From Steroidobacter gossypii (GTDB lineage: Bacteria; Pseudomonadota; Gammaproteobacteria; Steroidobacterales; Steroidobacteraceae), in NCBI RefSeq assembly GCF_016801985.1, contig NZ_JAEVLS010000002.1:124001-188000 (forward strand): a stretch of DNA of 64,000 nucleotides, written 5' to 3'. Position numbers and translations under genes: made by a program. Under the pieces are notes generated by a model that made no database searches, was not told the origin of the DNA, and saw only the letters and a program-made list of their open reading frames with translations. Each line of letters opens with the position of its first letter. The first letter of the stretch is position 1. This document shows positions 37,652-46,628 of this stretch, one piece after another.

Positions 37652-38542
37652 ATGTTCCGAATGCATGCACTCGTTGCAGCCAGCGCACTATTGCTGTCTG
37701 TTGTCGCGGTGGAGTCCGCGAGCGCGGCGAATCCGTTGGGGATCGCTTGGAAGAACGTCACCAACGTCCACTTATACGGCAAGCCGACGGGCATGCTGAT
37801 CGCGGGGCGGTGCAATCGGAACGATCCGGCATTTCAGGCCGCGAGACAGAAGGGGGCGGAGGTGCTCGCTTATATCAATCCGATAGCGCGGCCGGATCAT
37901 TTCGTGTGCGCGCTCGACACGCAGTTCTACATGAACGACATCGGCCAGGTGCCGCTGTGGCCCTATCCGACGTATGGCCAGAGAAGCGCATGGGCGAACA
38001 CGCGCATGACCGACATTCGCGCGGGATCGGATTGGGCGGATTACGTGGTGAGCTACGTCGAGCGTCTGATGCGTGAAGGCAAAGTGGATGGCGTGTTCGT
38101 GGATAGCGTGGGTGTGCGACCCTGGAGCAGTCTGGCGGAGTGGAACTCCTGGCCGCTGGCGGAAAAGAACGCCTATGCGAAGGGCAACATCGATCTGATG
38201 CGCCGGTTGGACGCGCGGCGGCGGGCAATCAAGCCCAGTTTCATCATCGTGAACAACAACGTGTGGGAAGCGGGCAATATCAAAGCGCTTGAAGGGGAAC
38301 GCTACGTCGACGGCGTGGTGCTCGAGCATCCCAAGCCGCTGTCGCCCTGGCATGTGAAATACGCGAACCGGCCTTTCGGCAATCTCGGCCATCGTCGCGT
38401 GCTGGTGATCGCCAACACGCGAGCGGATGCACAGGCATGGGCCAAAGTGCCTGGCGTGACCCATGTGTCGGACCAGAAGACTTCGCAGTACAAGCACCCG
38501 AATGCGCCGGCGGTATCGTTCCAGCGGCTGAACGATCGATAG
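37652..38542 (+). CDS. Secreted glycosidase-like TIM-barrel protein
   Basis: The 296-residue protein has a signal peptide (ESASA|AN). Its body matches putative bacterial glycoside hydrolases of the GH114/'putative glycoside hydrolase' type: AEVLAYINPIARPD, VDGVFVDSVGVRPW with acidic residues on a strand end, PSFIIVNNNVWEAG, YVDGVVLEHP. An Asp and a Glu at the barrel mouth (DSVG, LEHP) could be catalytic. The start is ATG 37652 with a strong purine-rich site. Substrate unknown. Confidence 0.7.
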   Translation: MFRMHALVAASALLLSVVAVESASAANPLGIAWKNVTNVHLYGKPTGMLIAGRCNRNDPAFQAARQKGAEVLAYINPIARPDHFVCALDTQFYMNDIGQVPLWPYPTYGQRSAWANTRMTDIRAGSDWADYVVSYVERLMREGKVDGVFVDSVGVRPWSSLAEWNSWPLAEKNAYAKGNIDLMRRLDARRRAIKPSFIIVNNNVWEAGNIKALEGERYVDGVVLEHPKPLSPWHVKYANRPFGNLGHRRVLVIANTRADAQAWAKVPGVTHVSDQKTSQYKHPNAPAVSFQRLNDR

Positions 38543-38561
38543 CGCTGCGATGCTGCGGCAG

Positions 38562-39635
38562 TCAGCTTCGCTCCGACTGCCGCAGCAACTCTGCCAGGTG
38601 CTGCTCCCACACTTCCGCCAACGTGTGAGTGCCGTGGCCCGCCGTCTGGTCGCTGAACGGTATCAGCAGCGCCTTGCCGTTCGGCACGCGACGAATCTCG
38701 CGCTCGAGGATCTGCAGCTCGGGAGGGTTGATCAGGTCGTCGGCGAAATTGATCGCCAGTAGCGGGGCTCGAATCATCTCCAGCTGCGGGGCCGGGTCGT
38801 AATCCTCCGAAGCCGACAGCGCATAAAGCAGGTCATTGGCATCGGCGGTCTTCAACGCGTTGCTGACGTAAGCGTCCAGCACTTCATCGCTACGACGCAG
38901 CGTCGGCATCTGCTCCTGGCGCAGCACCGGGTTGCTGCCCATCAGGAACAGCATCTGCAGACCCGTCTTCAACGCGGCAGGTTGCTCCTTATAGTCTCCT
39001 TGCCGCCACTCGGGATCGTTGCGGATCGCGTCGATGACCACGCGTCGCCACGCGCGATTGCGCCCCGAGATCTGTCCCGGAAGGCTGGCGAGGGGCAGCA
39101 GGGCGTCCATGAACTGCGGGTGCAGCTCGCCCCATAACCAGCTGTGCATGCCGCCCATCGACGTGCCCATCACCAGCCGCGCATGCTCGACGCCAAGCTC
39201 CTTCAGCAGCAGACGCTGCGCCTCGATCATGTCGAGATAGCCATAACGCGGAAACCTGGCGCGCAACCCATCGCTCGGTTTGCTGGATTGGCCGTGACCG
39301 ATGCCGTCCGGCAGGACGATGAAATATTTCGTTCCATCGAGGACGCCGCCGACGCGAAACAGTCGATCCGCGAAATCGGCGCGCAGGAACTGAGCGCCAC
39401 TGCCTCCCGTGCCGTGCAGGATCAGCACCGCATTCTTCGCCACGCCTTTGGCATCACGCTCGAGCTTGCCCACCGTTCGGTAATGCAAGCGCAGCTCCGG
39501 CAACTGCTCGTTCGATTGGAAGCGGAAGTTGCGCAGGACCACGTCGCCTTCGACCGGTTGTGGATAGTTCGCCTGGGCCATGCACAGGGTCTGCACGGCA
39601 AACTGACACAGCAGCAGGAGCACGATTCGAAGCAT
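38562..39635 (-). CDS. Secreted alpha/beta hydrolase, MetX-like
   Basis: The 357-residue protein has a signal peptide (TLCMA|QA) and a homoserine O-acetyltransferase-like hydrolase fold: LHYRTVGKLERD, LILHGTGGSG, nucleophile Ser159 in VMGTSMGGMHSW, a candidate Asp in NFADDLINPPE and His in TAGHGTHTL. The signal peptide argues against a methionine-biosynthesis role; it is more likely a periplasmic esterase or acyltransferase. It is convergent with the glycosidase-like gene, 19 nt away. Confidence 0.85.
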   Translation of the reverse strand: MLRIVLLLLCQFAVQTLCMAQANYPQPVEGDVVLRNFRFQSNEQLPELRLHYRTVGKLERDAKGVAKNAVLILHGTGGSGAQFLRADFADRLFRVGGVLDGTKYFIVLPDGIGHGQSSKPSDGLRARFPRYGYLDMIEAQRLLLKELGVEHARLVMGTSMGGMHSWLWGELHPQFMDALLPLASLPGQISGRNRAWRRVVIDAIRNDPEWRQGDYKEQPAALKTGLQMLFLMGSNPVLRQEQMPTLRRSDEVLDAYVSNALKTADANDLLYALSASEDYDPAPQLEMIRAPLLAINFADDLINPPELQILEREIRRVPNGKALLIPFSDQTAGHGTHTLAEVWEQHLAELLRQSERS

Positions 39636-39808
39636 GCGATGAGTTCCAGTGACAAAGGGCGCCGGGCGCTCTTATATCAAACCTGGGCGGCGCTTGCCGC
39701 TCGCGGTCCGGAGCGTTATGTTGGGACGATGCCACGCTCAGTCTCCCCACGGGTGCCGGTGCGCACGATGAGATGCGGTGAGGGCGACGGATGTGCCAGG
39801 ATGTTTTC

Positions 39809-40498
39809 ATGAGACGTTTCATGCTGTCGGCATTGGCCACCCTGCTGCTCTCGGTAAGCGCCGGCGCACAACCCGTGGTCGTGGAATTGTTCACCTCGCA
39901 GGGATGCAGCTCGTGTCCGCCGGCTGACGCCTTGCTCGGCGAGTTGGCGCGCCGGCCCGACGTCATCGCCTTGGCCTATCACGTCGACTACTGGGACGAT
40001 CAGGGCTGGAAGGATCGCTTCTCGATGCCCGAGGCCACGCAGCGGCAGAAGGGCTACATCAGGCGGTTGTCGCGCGCCGGCGCGTTCACACCACAGATCG
40101 TGGTGAGTGGCGACACCAGCCTGGTGGGATCGAATCGCCAGGCGGTGGAGCAGGCCATCGCGGGCGACCGGGATGCGCTGGCCATGAGGTTATCGAAGGT
40201 CGGCAGCAACCTGCAGATTCAGTTCACCGAAGCCTGGCGCGAGTCGATGGATGTTTATCTGGTTTCCTATCTGGCCGAGGCCACGCACAAGATCGCCGCC
40301 GGCGAAAACGCTCGGCGCACGCTGAAACATTACAACGTGGTTCGCTCGTTCAAGCGGCTTGGCACCTGGAACGGCAAGCCGCAGCGGATGAGCGCGTCGA
40401 TCACGGAATTGCCGCAGGATGCGACCGGCGTGGCCGTCATCCTGCAGCGGAAGAATCAAGGCGCGATCGCCGGCGCCGCCAGGCTGGCGCTGCGTTGA
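39809..40498 (+). CDS. DUF1223 thioredoxin-fold exported protein
   Basis: The 229-residue protein has a signal peptide (SAGA|QP) and the DUF1223 signature VVVELFTSQGCSSCPPADALLGEL, with a CxxC redox motif, then AYHVDYWDDQGWKDRFS and TPQIVVSG. The fold is thioredoxin-like. The start is ATG 39809 with AGGA eight nt upstream; the upstream ATG at 39791 would spoil the signal peptide. The family probably acts as a periplasmic redox protein; partner unknown. Confidence 0.88.
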   Translation: MRRFMLSALATLLLSVSAGAQPVVVELFTSQGCSSCPPADALLGELARRPDVIALAYHVDYWDDQGWKDRFSMPEATQRQKGYIRRLSRAGAFTPQIVVSGDTSLVGSNRQAVEQAIAGDRDALAMRLSKVGSNLQIQFTEAWRESMDVYLVSYLAEATHKIAAGENARRTLKHYNVVRSFKRLGTWNGKPQRMSASITELPQDATGVAVILQRKNQGAIAGAARLALR

Positions 40499-40543
40499 AA
40501 TCTCATCCGCCGATCATCGGTCGATTCAAGGAGAACCCACTGC

Positions 40544-41197
40544 ATGAGCAAGATTCGCGTTGCCGGCTTTGCTGTTTCACTGGACGGCTACGGCGCCGGT
40601 CCCGACCAGTCGCTGCAGAATCCTCTCGGCGTCGGTGGCGAGTCATTGCATGAATGGGCGGTCGCCACCCGGACGTTCAAAAGAATGCACGGTGGCGAAG
40701 GCGGCAGCACGGGCATCGACGATGACTTTCTGGCCCGCGGTTTCGACAACATGGGCGCCTGGATCCTCGGACGGAACATGTTCGGTCCGATTCGCGGTGA
40801 GTGGCCGGACGATCAGTGGAAGGGCTGGTGGGGAACGAATCCGCCGTATCACGTGCCGGTGTTCGTGCTGACCCATCATCCGCGCGCTCCGATCGAAATG
40901 GCCGGCGGCACGACGTTTCATTTCGTGACCGAGGGCATTCACGCCGCACTCGAGCAGGCAGTCAAAGCAGCGAAGGGCAAGGATGTGCGGATCGGCGGCG
41001 GAGCTTCCACCATCCGGCAGTTCCTGGAGGCCCGACTCATCGACGAGATGCACCTGGCGATCGTGCCGAGACTGCTGGGCCGGGGCGAGTCGCTATTCCA
41101 GGGGCTGGATCTTGGCGCGCTCGGCTATGAGGTGATCGAGCGTCGAACTTCTGAACAGGTGCTCCACGTGATCATCGGCAGAGCCGCCGGCGCTTAG
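40544..41197 (+). CDS. Dihydrofolate-reductase-family (RibD C-terminal) protein
   Basis: The 217-residue protein has the RibD_C/DHFR-like pattern: VAGFAVSLDGYGAGPDQS, MGAWILGRNMFGPIRGEW, VFVLTHHPRAPIEMAGGTTFHFV, VRIGGGASTIRQFLEARLIDEMHLAIVP. It probably binds NADPH and reduces an unknown substrate. AAGGAGAA precedes the start. Its stop overlaps by 4 nt with the stop of the converging lipoprotein gene. Confidence 0.88.
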   Translation: MSKIRVAGFAVSLDGYGAGPDQSLQNPLGVGGESLHEWAVATRTFKRMHGGEGGSTGIDDDFLARGFDNMGAWILGRNMFGPIRGEWPDDQWKGWWGTNPPYHVPVFVLTHHPRAPIEMAGGTTFHFVTEGIHAALEQAVKAAKGKDVRIGGGASTIRQFLEARLIDEMHLAIVPRLLGRGESLFQGLDLGALGYEVIERRTSEQVLHVIIGRAAGA

Positions 41198-41784
41198 CCG
41201 CCGGAGCGGCTCGACTCGCCCGGCAGCTGGCTCAGAAAATCGCTGAGGCTCTGGCGGCCATCGCTGAATTCCTCATAACGACGTGGTGCGTCCGGAACAC
41301 CACGCGCGGTGAGCAGGATGCGATTCGAGCGCGAGATCGCCAGCAGATCTTCGCGCTCGATCGGGAAATAAATGTGAGTCGAACCGGGAATGGGCAGCGG
41401 CAGCGCCGACTGGCTGATACCCAGTTCGGATGCAGTGCCTGCGTGGCGGGCGAGTGAGAGTGCGCGATCGCCGACCTGCACCTCGACGTTCTGGAACGAA
41501 GCTTCGAGCTTTTGCGGCACCGTCGGTGAAAAGTCGGCGGTGGTCCATAAAATCGCCACCAGATACAGTCGCCGGTCGCCCATGCGGTTGACTTCGATGG
41601 CCGTCAGCTGCGCGTAATCGCGCTCGTTGAACACGGGGGGCGGCTCGGCGCGAATCATGACCATCGGTTCGGTCTGCGCCGTGATCGTGACCGACGACAC
41701 CGGATCCATCCATGACTTCACGGTGGGCTGCGCCGAGCAACCGGCCAGCATCAGTACCGCCAACAGCACGCCATATTTCTTCAT
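41194..41784 (-). CDS. Hypothetical lipoprotein
   Basis: The 196-residue protein begins MKKYGVLLAVLMLAGCSAQP, a clear lipoprotein signal with lipobox LAGC (Cys16). The mature part is beta-rich (VTITAQTEPMVMIRAEPPP, LYLVAILWTTADFSP) and belongs to no family I recognise. The start at 41784, with AGGTCCGAG upstream, removes an unlikely 38-residue extension. An inner or outer membrane location is not decidable. Confidence 0.75.
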   Translation of the reverse strand: MKKYGVLLAVLMLAGCSAQPTVKSWMDPVSSVTITAQTEPMVMIRAEPPPVFNERDYAQLTAIEVNRMGDRRLYLVAILWTTADFSPTVPQKLEASFQNVEVQVGDRALSLARHAGTASELGISQSALPLPIPGSTHIYFPIEREDLLAISRSNRILLTARGVPDAPRRYEEFSDGRQSLSDFLSQLPGESSRSGG

Positions 41785-42015
41785 CTCGGACCTGCCGACT
41801 TCCTGACGGGAAACTGCCATCGAGGCGGCATCATACAAGAACTCGCTGAATGGGAGAGCGCGGGCATGTGGCGCTTGCACCGTCGAGATTGGATACATGC
41901 CGCTTACGCGTCATGGTGCTCTCGAGCCGTTAACGCGGGACGTTATCGATCGTTTTATTTTTACGGTGCGTGGCTTGCATTAATCGCGGGCGCTTCAACA
42001 ACAAAGGGGTTTGTC

Positions 42016-42345
42016 ATGAGTAAGCTGATAAGAAACACATTGTGCGTTGCCGCGCTTGGAGTAGGAATGTCACTGGGCTATTTCGCTTCAGCCACGGCGC
42101 CCGACGGTGGTGAGGAGCCACCACCGCCGCCGCCGCCGAAATTGAACGATTGCAGCCCGGGCTTCTGGAAGAACCATACGGAATATTGGGCGACACAGTA
42201 CTGTGGCAGCGAGGCGTGTGTGGCCGATGTGCTGCGCAACCTCACCAGTCAGGGCAAGGGAAGCGACGCGCTTCGTCACAACCAGGCTGCCGCCTTGAAT
42301 GCGTGGGCCGATGGCTACTACAAAGCAAAGATCTGTACGGATTGA
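42016..42345 (+). CDS. Small secreted protein with CSPGFWKNH motif
   Basis: The 109-residue protein has a signal peptide (~1-26), a short Pro-rich spacer (GGEEPPPPPPPK) and a compact C-terminal module beginning NDCSPGFWKNHTEYW, with four Cys (C in CSPGFW, YCGSEAC, KICTD) that could form two disulfides. The CSPGFWKNH signature recurs in exported proteins of unknown function in many bacteria. AAAGGGG precedes the ATG. It is transcribed alone and ends in a strong terminator at 42388. Confidence 0.8.
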   Translation: MSKLIRNTLCVAALGVGMSLGYFASATAPDGGEEPPPPPPPKLNDCSPGFWKNHTEYWATQYCGSEACVADVLRNLTSQGKGSDALRHNQAAALNAWADGYYKAKICTD

Positions 42346-42387
42346 GCAGGGTCGGTCGCCGCGCGTCGGTGCGGTCGGCTGGAAACG

Positions 42388-42416
42388 AAACGCCGCCTTC
42401 GGGCGGCGTTTTGTTT
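42388..42416 (+). terminator. Intrinsic terminator
   Basis: AAACGCCGCC-TTCG-GGCGGCGTTT gives a 10-bp stem with a stable TTCG tetraloop followed by TGTTTG. It lies 43 nt past the CSPGFWKNH gene stop and is the clearest intrinsic terminator in the window. Confidence 0.9.
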
Positions 42417-42559
42417 GCTCGGGAGCAAGCGTGATATCCGAGCTATCAGCGCGTGGCTCGCGGCGCGTGTCTGTGTAGTACGAAGAAATCACCCAAGGCC
42501 AGCGGGTCGCGGACTACGTGTACGATCGAATCTATCGACCGACGCCTTGAGACGACGGT

Positions 42560-42799
42560 TCATTCGAACTGTGCATCGTCCAGCTTCAGGTCGCCGCGCT
42601 CATAAGCGTCGACGATACGTTTCGCGGCGGTCCGATCCTCCTCGTCGACCATGATCGCGAGGAAGCCGATCGCGGGCACTTCGCCGAGCGCGCCTTGCAA
42701 GTACGATCCTTGAACGAACGTATCTATGCCATGCTCTCGCAGCAGCCCCGCGAGCAGGTGGGCTTCGAAGTAGTCGCTGCAACGAAAGACTGGCGTCAC
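42560..42799 (-). CDS. DUF2007 putative signal-transducing protein
   Basis: The 79-residue protein matches DUF2007: [31 protein letters not shown], then [22 protein letters not shown]. It is a small ferredoxin-like/GlnB-like domain of unknown role. The 5' end faces the SDR gene, about 80 nt away. Confidence 0.85.
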   Translation of the reverse strand: MTPVFRCSDYFEAHLLAGLLREHGIDTFVQGSYLQGALGEVPAIGFLAIMVDEEDRTAAKRIVDAYERGDLKLDDAQFE

Positions 42800-42880
42800 G
42801 ATACGCTCCGCTGTTCAGGCCGTTTCGAAGGTGCGGCCAACGGCGGTAGTATGGCTGAATCCAGGCGCCAGGGGTTGTCA

Positions 42881-43639
42881 ATGACTGCACGGGAAAGAGT
42901 AGCGATCGTCACGGGAGCTGGAACGGGGATTGGCAAGGCGGTGGCCTTGGCGATGCTCCGGGACGGCTATCGCGTCGTGCTCGCAGGACGTCGCAAGGAG
43001 CCCCTCGAGGCGGTGATCGCGCAGGCGGGGGTCGATAGCTCTCGGGCGCTGGCGGTTCCGACAGACGTAGCCCATCCTGGTTCGGTGCAGGCGTTGTTCG
43101 AAAGGACTCAGGCCAACTTCGGTCGTCTGGACGTGCTGTTCAACAACGCCGGCGTCGCCGCGCCGCCTGTGCCGCTCGAAGAATTGACCTTCGAACAATG
43201 GCGGCACGTGGTGGACGTCAATCTCACCGGAATGTTTCTTTGCACGCAGGCGGCCTTCAAGCTCATGAAGGCGCAGCAGCCGCGCGGTGGGCGCATCATC
43301 AACAACGGTTCGATCTCGGCGCACGCGCCGAGACCGAACTCTGCGCCATACACGGCGACCAAGCACGCCGTGACCGGGCTCACCAAGTCCACTTCGCTCG
43401 ACGGCCGGAAATACGATATTGCCTGTGGACAGATCGACATCGGCAATGCAGTCACCGATCTCGCGGCGCCGATGGCCCACGGCGTGCCCCAGGCCAACGG
43501 CAGCATCGCGGTCGAGCCGCTGATGGACGTCGAGCACGTCGGCTCATCCGTGCTCTACATGGCCAACCTGCCGCTCGATGCAAACGTGCAGTTCATGACC
43601 ATCATGGCGACCAAGATGCCGTTCGTGGGTCGGGGTTAG
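42881..43639 (+). CDS. SDR-family oxidoreductase
   Basis: The 252-residue protein is a classical short-chain dehydrogenase: nucleotide-binding [10 protein letters not shown] near residues 10-19, NNAG (~88-91), catalytic Ser in NNGSISAH and Tyr-x-x-x-Lys in YTATKHA. It uses NAD(P)H to interconvert a hydroxyl and a ketone. The start ATG 42881 has AGGGG upstream; the frame is open further back. It converges on the FAD oxidoreductase gene, 14 nt away, and may belong to the same catabolic cluster. Confidence 0.92.
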   Translation: MTARERVAIVTGAGTGIGKAVALAMLRDGYRVVLAGRRKEPLEAVIAQAGVDSSRALAVPTDVAHPGSVQALFERTQANFGRLDVLFNNAGVAAPPVPLEELTFEQWRHVVDVNLTGMFLCTQAAFKLMKAQQPRGGRIINNGSISAHAPRPNSAPYTATKHAVTGLTKSTSLDGRKYDIACGQIDIGNAVTDLAAPMAHGVPQANGSIAVEPLMDVEHVGSSVLYMANLPLDANVQFMTIMATKMPFVGRG

Positions 43640-43653
43640 ACCCACCCGCCCGA

Positions 43654-45276
43654 TCAGGCGACTCGCCGAAGCACTCGGCGGCGGAAATCGCTGAGAATTT
43701 CGTGAGCGGCGTTGTGGCCCGGTGCGCCAGTGACTCCGCCGCCGGGGTGTGTGCCGGAGCCGCACATATATAAGCCATGCAGCGGGCCGCGATAGTTGCC
43801 GTGGCCGAGCATGGGGCGGGCGGAGAACATTTGATCCAGGCTGAGCGCGCCGTGGAAGATATCGCCGCCGATCAGGCCGAAGGTGCGTTCCAGATCCAGC
43901 GGGCTCATGATCTGTCGACCGAGCACGGCGGCCTTGAAGTTGGGCGCGTGCGCGTTGACTGTATCGATCATGAGATCGGCGACAGCTTCACGATGCGCGT
44001 CCCACGATTCGCCGTTCGGCAGCGTTGGCGCGACGTGCTGGCAGAACATGCTGGCGACGTGTTGACCGGCAGGCGCGAGGCTGTCGTCCAGGGTCGAGGG
44101 AATGAGCACTTCGACGATGGGTTGTTTCGACCAGCCATGGGTGCGGGCGTCGAAGTAGGCGCGCTCCATATAAGCCAACGTCGGTGCGATGATGATGCCC
44201 GCGGTGTGATGAGCCGCGCGCTGCTTCCCGGGCAGGCAAGAAAAGTCCGGCAGCTCGGACAGCGCGACGTTCATGCGAAATGTGCCGGAGCCGCAGCGCC
44301 ATTGTTTGATGCGCTCCAGAAAGGTGGCAGGCAATGCCGCCGGATCGAGCAGGCTCGTATACAACAATTTGGGGTTCAGATTCGAGACGACGGCAGCGGC
44401 ATGAAACGTTTCGCCCGACTCGGTCACCGCGCCGACAGCTTTGCCGTTCTCGACGATGATCTCTCGCACGCCCGCGTTGACGCGAATGTCCACGCCGCGG
44501 CTGGCGGCCGACTTGGCCATCGCTTGCGTGATCGCGCCCATGCCGCCGATGGCGTGACCCCACGCACCTTTCTTACCATTTACCTCACCGAACACGTGAT
44601 GAAGCAGAACGTAGGCGGACCCTGGAGAGTAGGGGCTCGCATAGTTGCCGACGACGCCGTCGAAACCGTAGACCGCTTTGATCGGCGCGCTCTCGAACCA
44701 GCCGTCCAGATAGTCGCCGGCGGAAGTGACGAACAGGCTCAACAATTCCTGGCGCATCGCCATGTCGAGCTTGCTGAAACGACCTCCCAGTTTGGCCGCG
44801 TGCACCAGTTCCGGTAACGCCATGCGCCAGCCGCCATCGACCACGTTCGGCGGCGTCTGCAAAACCAGGTCCCGGAGCAGGTCGGCGATGATATCGAGCC
44901 GGTCGCCGTAGGCGTCCAGTCGATCCGCATCCTTCTGTGAGAACTTCGCGACTTCACGTTTGGTGCGATCGCCGCCTGTGGCGAGATAACGCCCATCCTC
45001 GGTGGGAAGGAAGTTGGACATCTCGCGTTCCACGACACGCAATCCATGCGCTTGCAACTGCAGATCCCGAATCACCTTCGGATTGAGCAGCGAGACCGTG
45101 TACGAGGCGACGGAGTTGCGAAAGCCCGGGTGAAATTCTTCAGTGACTGCCGCGCCGCCGACCACATGGCGTCGCTCCAGCACCGTTACCTTCAGGCCCG
45201 ACGCGGCGAGGTAAGCCGCGCACACCAACCCATTGTGGCCACCGCCGACGATCAGAACGTCAGACTTTGCGGGCAC
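43654..45276 (-). CDS. PYROXD2/phytoene-desaturase-like FAD oxidoreductase
   Basis: The 540-residue protein starts with a Rossmann FAD motif (VLIVGGGHNGLVCAAYLAASG, residues ~7-27) and ends with the C-terminal FAD signature GLYMCGSGTHPGGGVTGAPGHNAA. The family includes carotenoid desaturases and PYROXD2-like oxidoreductases; there is no carotenoid operon around it, so a catabolic oxidation is more likely. Its start overlaps the Rieske oxygenase stop by 17 nt, implying co-expression. Confidence 0.9.
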   Translation of the reverse strand: MPAKSDVLIVGGGHNGLVCAAYLAASGLKVTVLERRHVVGGAAVTEEFHPGFRNSVASYTVSLLNPKVIRDLQLQAHGLRVVEREMSNFLPTEDGRYLATGGDRTKREVAKFSQKDADRLDAYGDRLDIIADLLRDLVLQTPPNVVDGGWRMALPELVHAAKLGGRFSKLDMAMRQELLSLFVTSAGDYLDGWFESAPIKAVYGFDGVVGNYASPYSPGSAYVLLHHVFGEVNGKKGAWGHAIGGMGAITQAMAKSAASRGVDIRVNAGVREIIVENGKAVGAVTESGETFHAAAVVSNLNPKLLYTSLLDPAALPATFLERIKQWRCGSGTFRMNVALSELPDFSCLPGKQRAAHHTAGIIIAPTLAYMERAYFDARTHGWSKQPIVEVLIPSTLDDSLAPAGQHVASMFCQHVAPTLPNGESWDAHREAVADLMIDTVNAHAPNFKAAVLGRQIMSPLDLERTFGLIGGDIFHGALSLDQMFSARPMLGHGNYRGPLHGLYMCGSGTHPGGGVTGAPGHNAAHEILSDFRRRVLRRVA

Positions 45277-46420
45277 TGCGGCTCTCCGGAATCATGGCGC
45301 GCATGCGCTTGGCGAAACTGCGCAGGCACACTTCGCTTTCGCTCAGCGGCCCGACCGTATAGCTGCTCGAATACATGCCCGCTTGCACGCGAGAGATCAA
45401 CGCGGTGTCCTCTTTGTTGACCTGTCGATTGATGCGCCAGTTCAGAAAACGCGCCGCGCGCATTTCGCGCCGGTCGTCGGGATGCACATAGGCGATCTCG
45501 CGGATCATGGTTTCGGTGGCGGAGATCGGAATGAACTGCATGAAGTCGATCTGATCGGGATAGATGTCGAAGGCGAGGTTCGGCCACAGCTTGAAGTAGG
45601 TCCAAAGCCGCTGCCGCTCCGGCGGCAGCCACTCGACGGCTGGCAGCAGCTGTTGATACATGCGCTCCGACCAGCTCTTGCGGGGCGACTCCTGCAGCAG
45701 GCCCCACATCTTGTCCGCCCACGGTTGCGCTTCGATTCCATAGCTGCGACCAAACAGCCGGTTGAGCCCGGGGTGCGCCACGTCGATATGCATGCCGTCG
45801 GAGTAGTTGTCGGCGACGTTCTTCCAGTTCACGTTGCGCGGTCGCAGAGTGACGCGACCTTGGGGCACGAGCTCTTCCATGCGATAGGCGGCGAGCTCGT
45901 CGACGTACGGTGCCAGCATTTCGCTCACACTCGGCAGGCCGGGCTCCAGCCGAATGAAGATGAAGCCCATGAAAATTTCCTGCTCCAGTGGCACGAGTCC
46001 GTGCTGATCGGGATTCAGATCGCGAAACGTTTCGCGATAGGGCACCCCGATGAGCCGTCCGTCGAGAGAATAACTCCACGCGTGATACGGGCAGGTGATG
46101 CGTCCGCCGCAATGTCCCTTCGGCCCGTCGAGCAGCCGCGAGGCGCGATGGCGACATACATTGTGAAAGCTGCGGATCTGGCCGTCGCGTCCGCGGACCG
46201 ACACGATCGACTCGCCCAGCAGGTCGAAGCAATGATAGTCGCCTGGTTTGGGGATGTCGTTGCCGTGGCACACCAACTGCCAGCTGGTGCGGAAGATCGA
46301 GCGCTTCTCGAGCTCGAAAAACTCCGGATCGTGGTAGATCCAGGCCGGCAGACCCACGCTCGGATCGTCCATTTGGGCGGTGGCGGAGGGAGCGGATTGC
46401 GATCGGGCAGCGGCAGTCAT
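45260..46420 (-). CDS. Rieske aromatic-ring oxygenase, alpha subunit
   Basis: The ~386-residue protein has an N-terminal Rieske 2Fe-2S centre (CRHRASRLL...CPYHAWSY). A C-terminal non-haem iron site follows, with bridging Asp and two His (ADNYSDGMHIDVAHPG), as in ring-hydroxylating dioxygenases and related demethylases. The open frame extends to 46744, but the upstream part is not family-like. ATG 46420 with AGGA upstream is chosen; 46429 is the alternative. It needs a reductase not seen here. It overlaps the FAD oxidoreductase by 17 nt and is divergent from the BBE oxidase. Confidence 0.93.
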   Translation of the reverse strand: MTAAARSQSAPSATAQMDDPSVGLPAWIYHDPEFFELEKRSIFRTSWQLVCHGNDIPKPGDYHCFDLLGESIVSVRGRDGQIRSFHNVCRHRASRLLDGPKGHCGGRITCPYHAWSYSLDGRLIGVPYRETFRDLNPDQHGLVPLEQEIFMGFIFIRLEPGLPSVSEMLAPYVDELAAYRMEELVPQGRVTLRPRNVNWKNVADNYSDGMHIDVAHPGLNRLFGRSYGIEAQPWADKMWGLLQESPRKSWSERMYQQLLPAVEWLPPERQRLWTYFKLWPNLAFDIYPDQIDFMQFIPISATETMIREIAYVHPDDRREMRAARFLNWRINRQVNKEDTALISRVQAGMYSSSYTVGPLSESEVCLRSFAKRMRAMIPESRSARKV

Positions 46421-46628
46421 GAGCGCCATCCTGGGGGTCGGAAAGATGCCCAGGATTGCTGCAGTGGCGTTGAATGTCCAGTCCCAGGCGTGGCGGGGCA
46501 CCGTACCAAAGTCGGTTGCATTCGAACCGGCAGGGGCATCTACTTCGCAACTGCCGGCGTGCCGACAGGGACGGCGCGCTGAAGAAGAACTCGAACGGAC
46601 TGTGCCATTCAATTGCATGGGGGCCTTT

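Noticed and set aside
38562-39635. Homoserine O-acetyltransferase for methionine synthesis
   Set aside because: A clear signal peptide makes a cytoplasmic biosynthetic role unlikely.
43654-45276. Phytoene desaturase of a carotenoid pathway
   Set aside because: No crtB, crtE or other carotenoid genes are nearby; the partner is a Rieske oxygenase, and the sequence is closer in pattern to PYROXD2-like proteins.
45233-46582. 449-codon open frame on the plus strand
   Set aside because: Opposite the Rieske oxygenase, whose metal ligands confirm the minus-strand gene.
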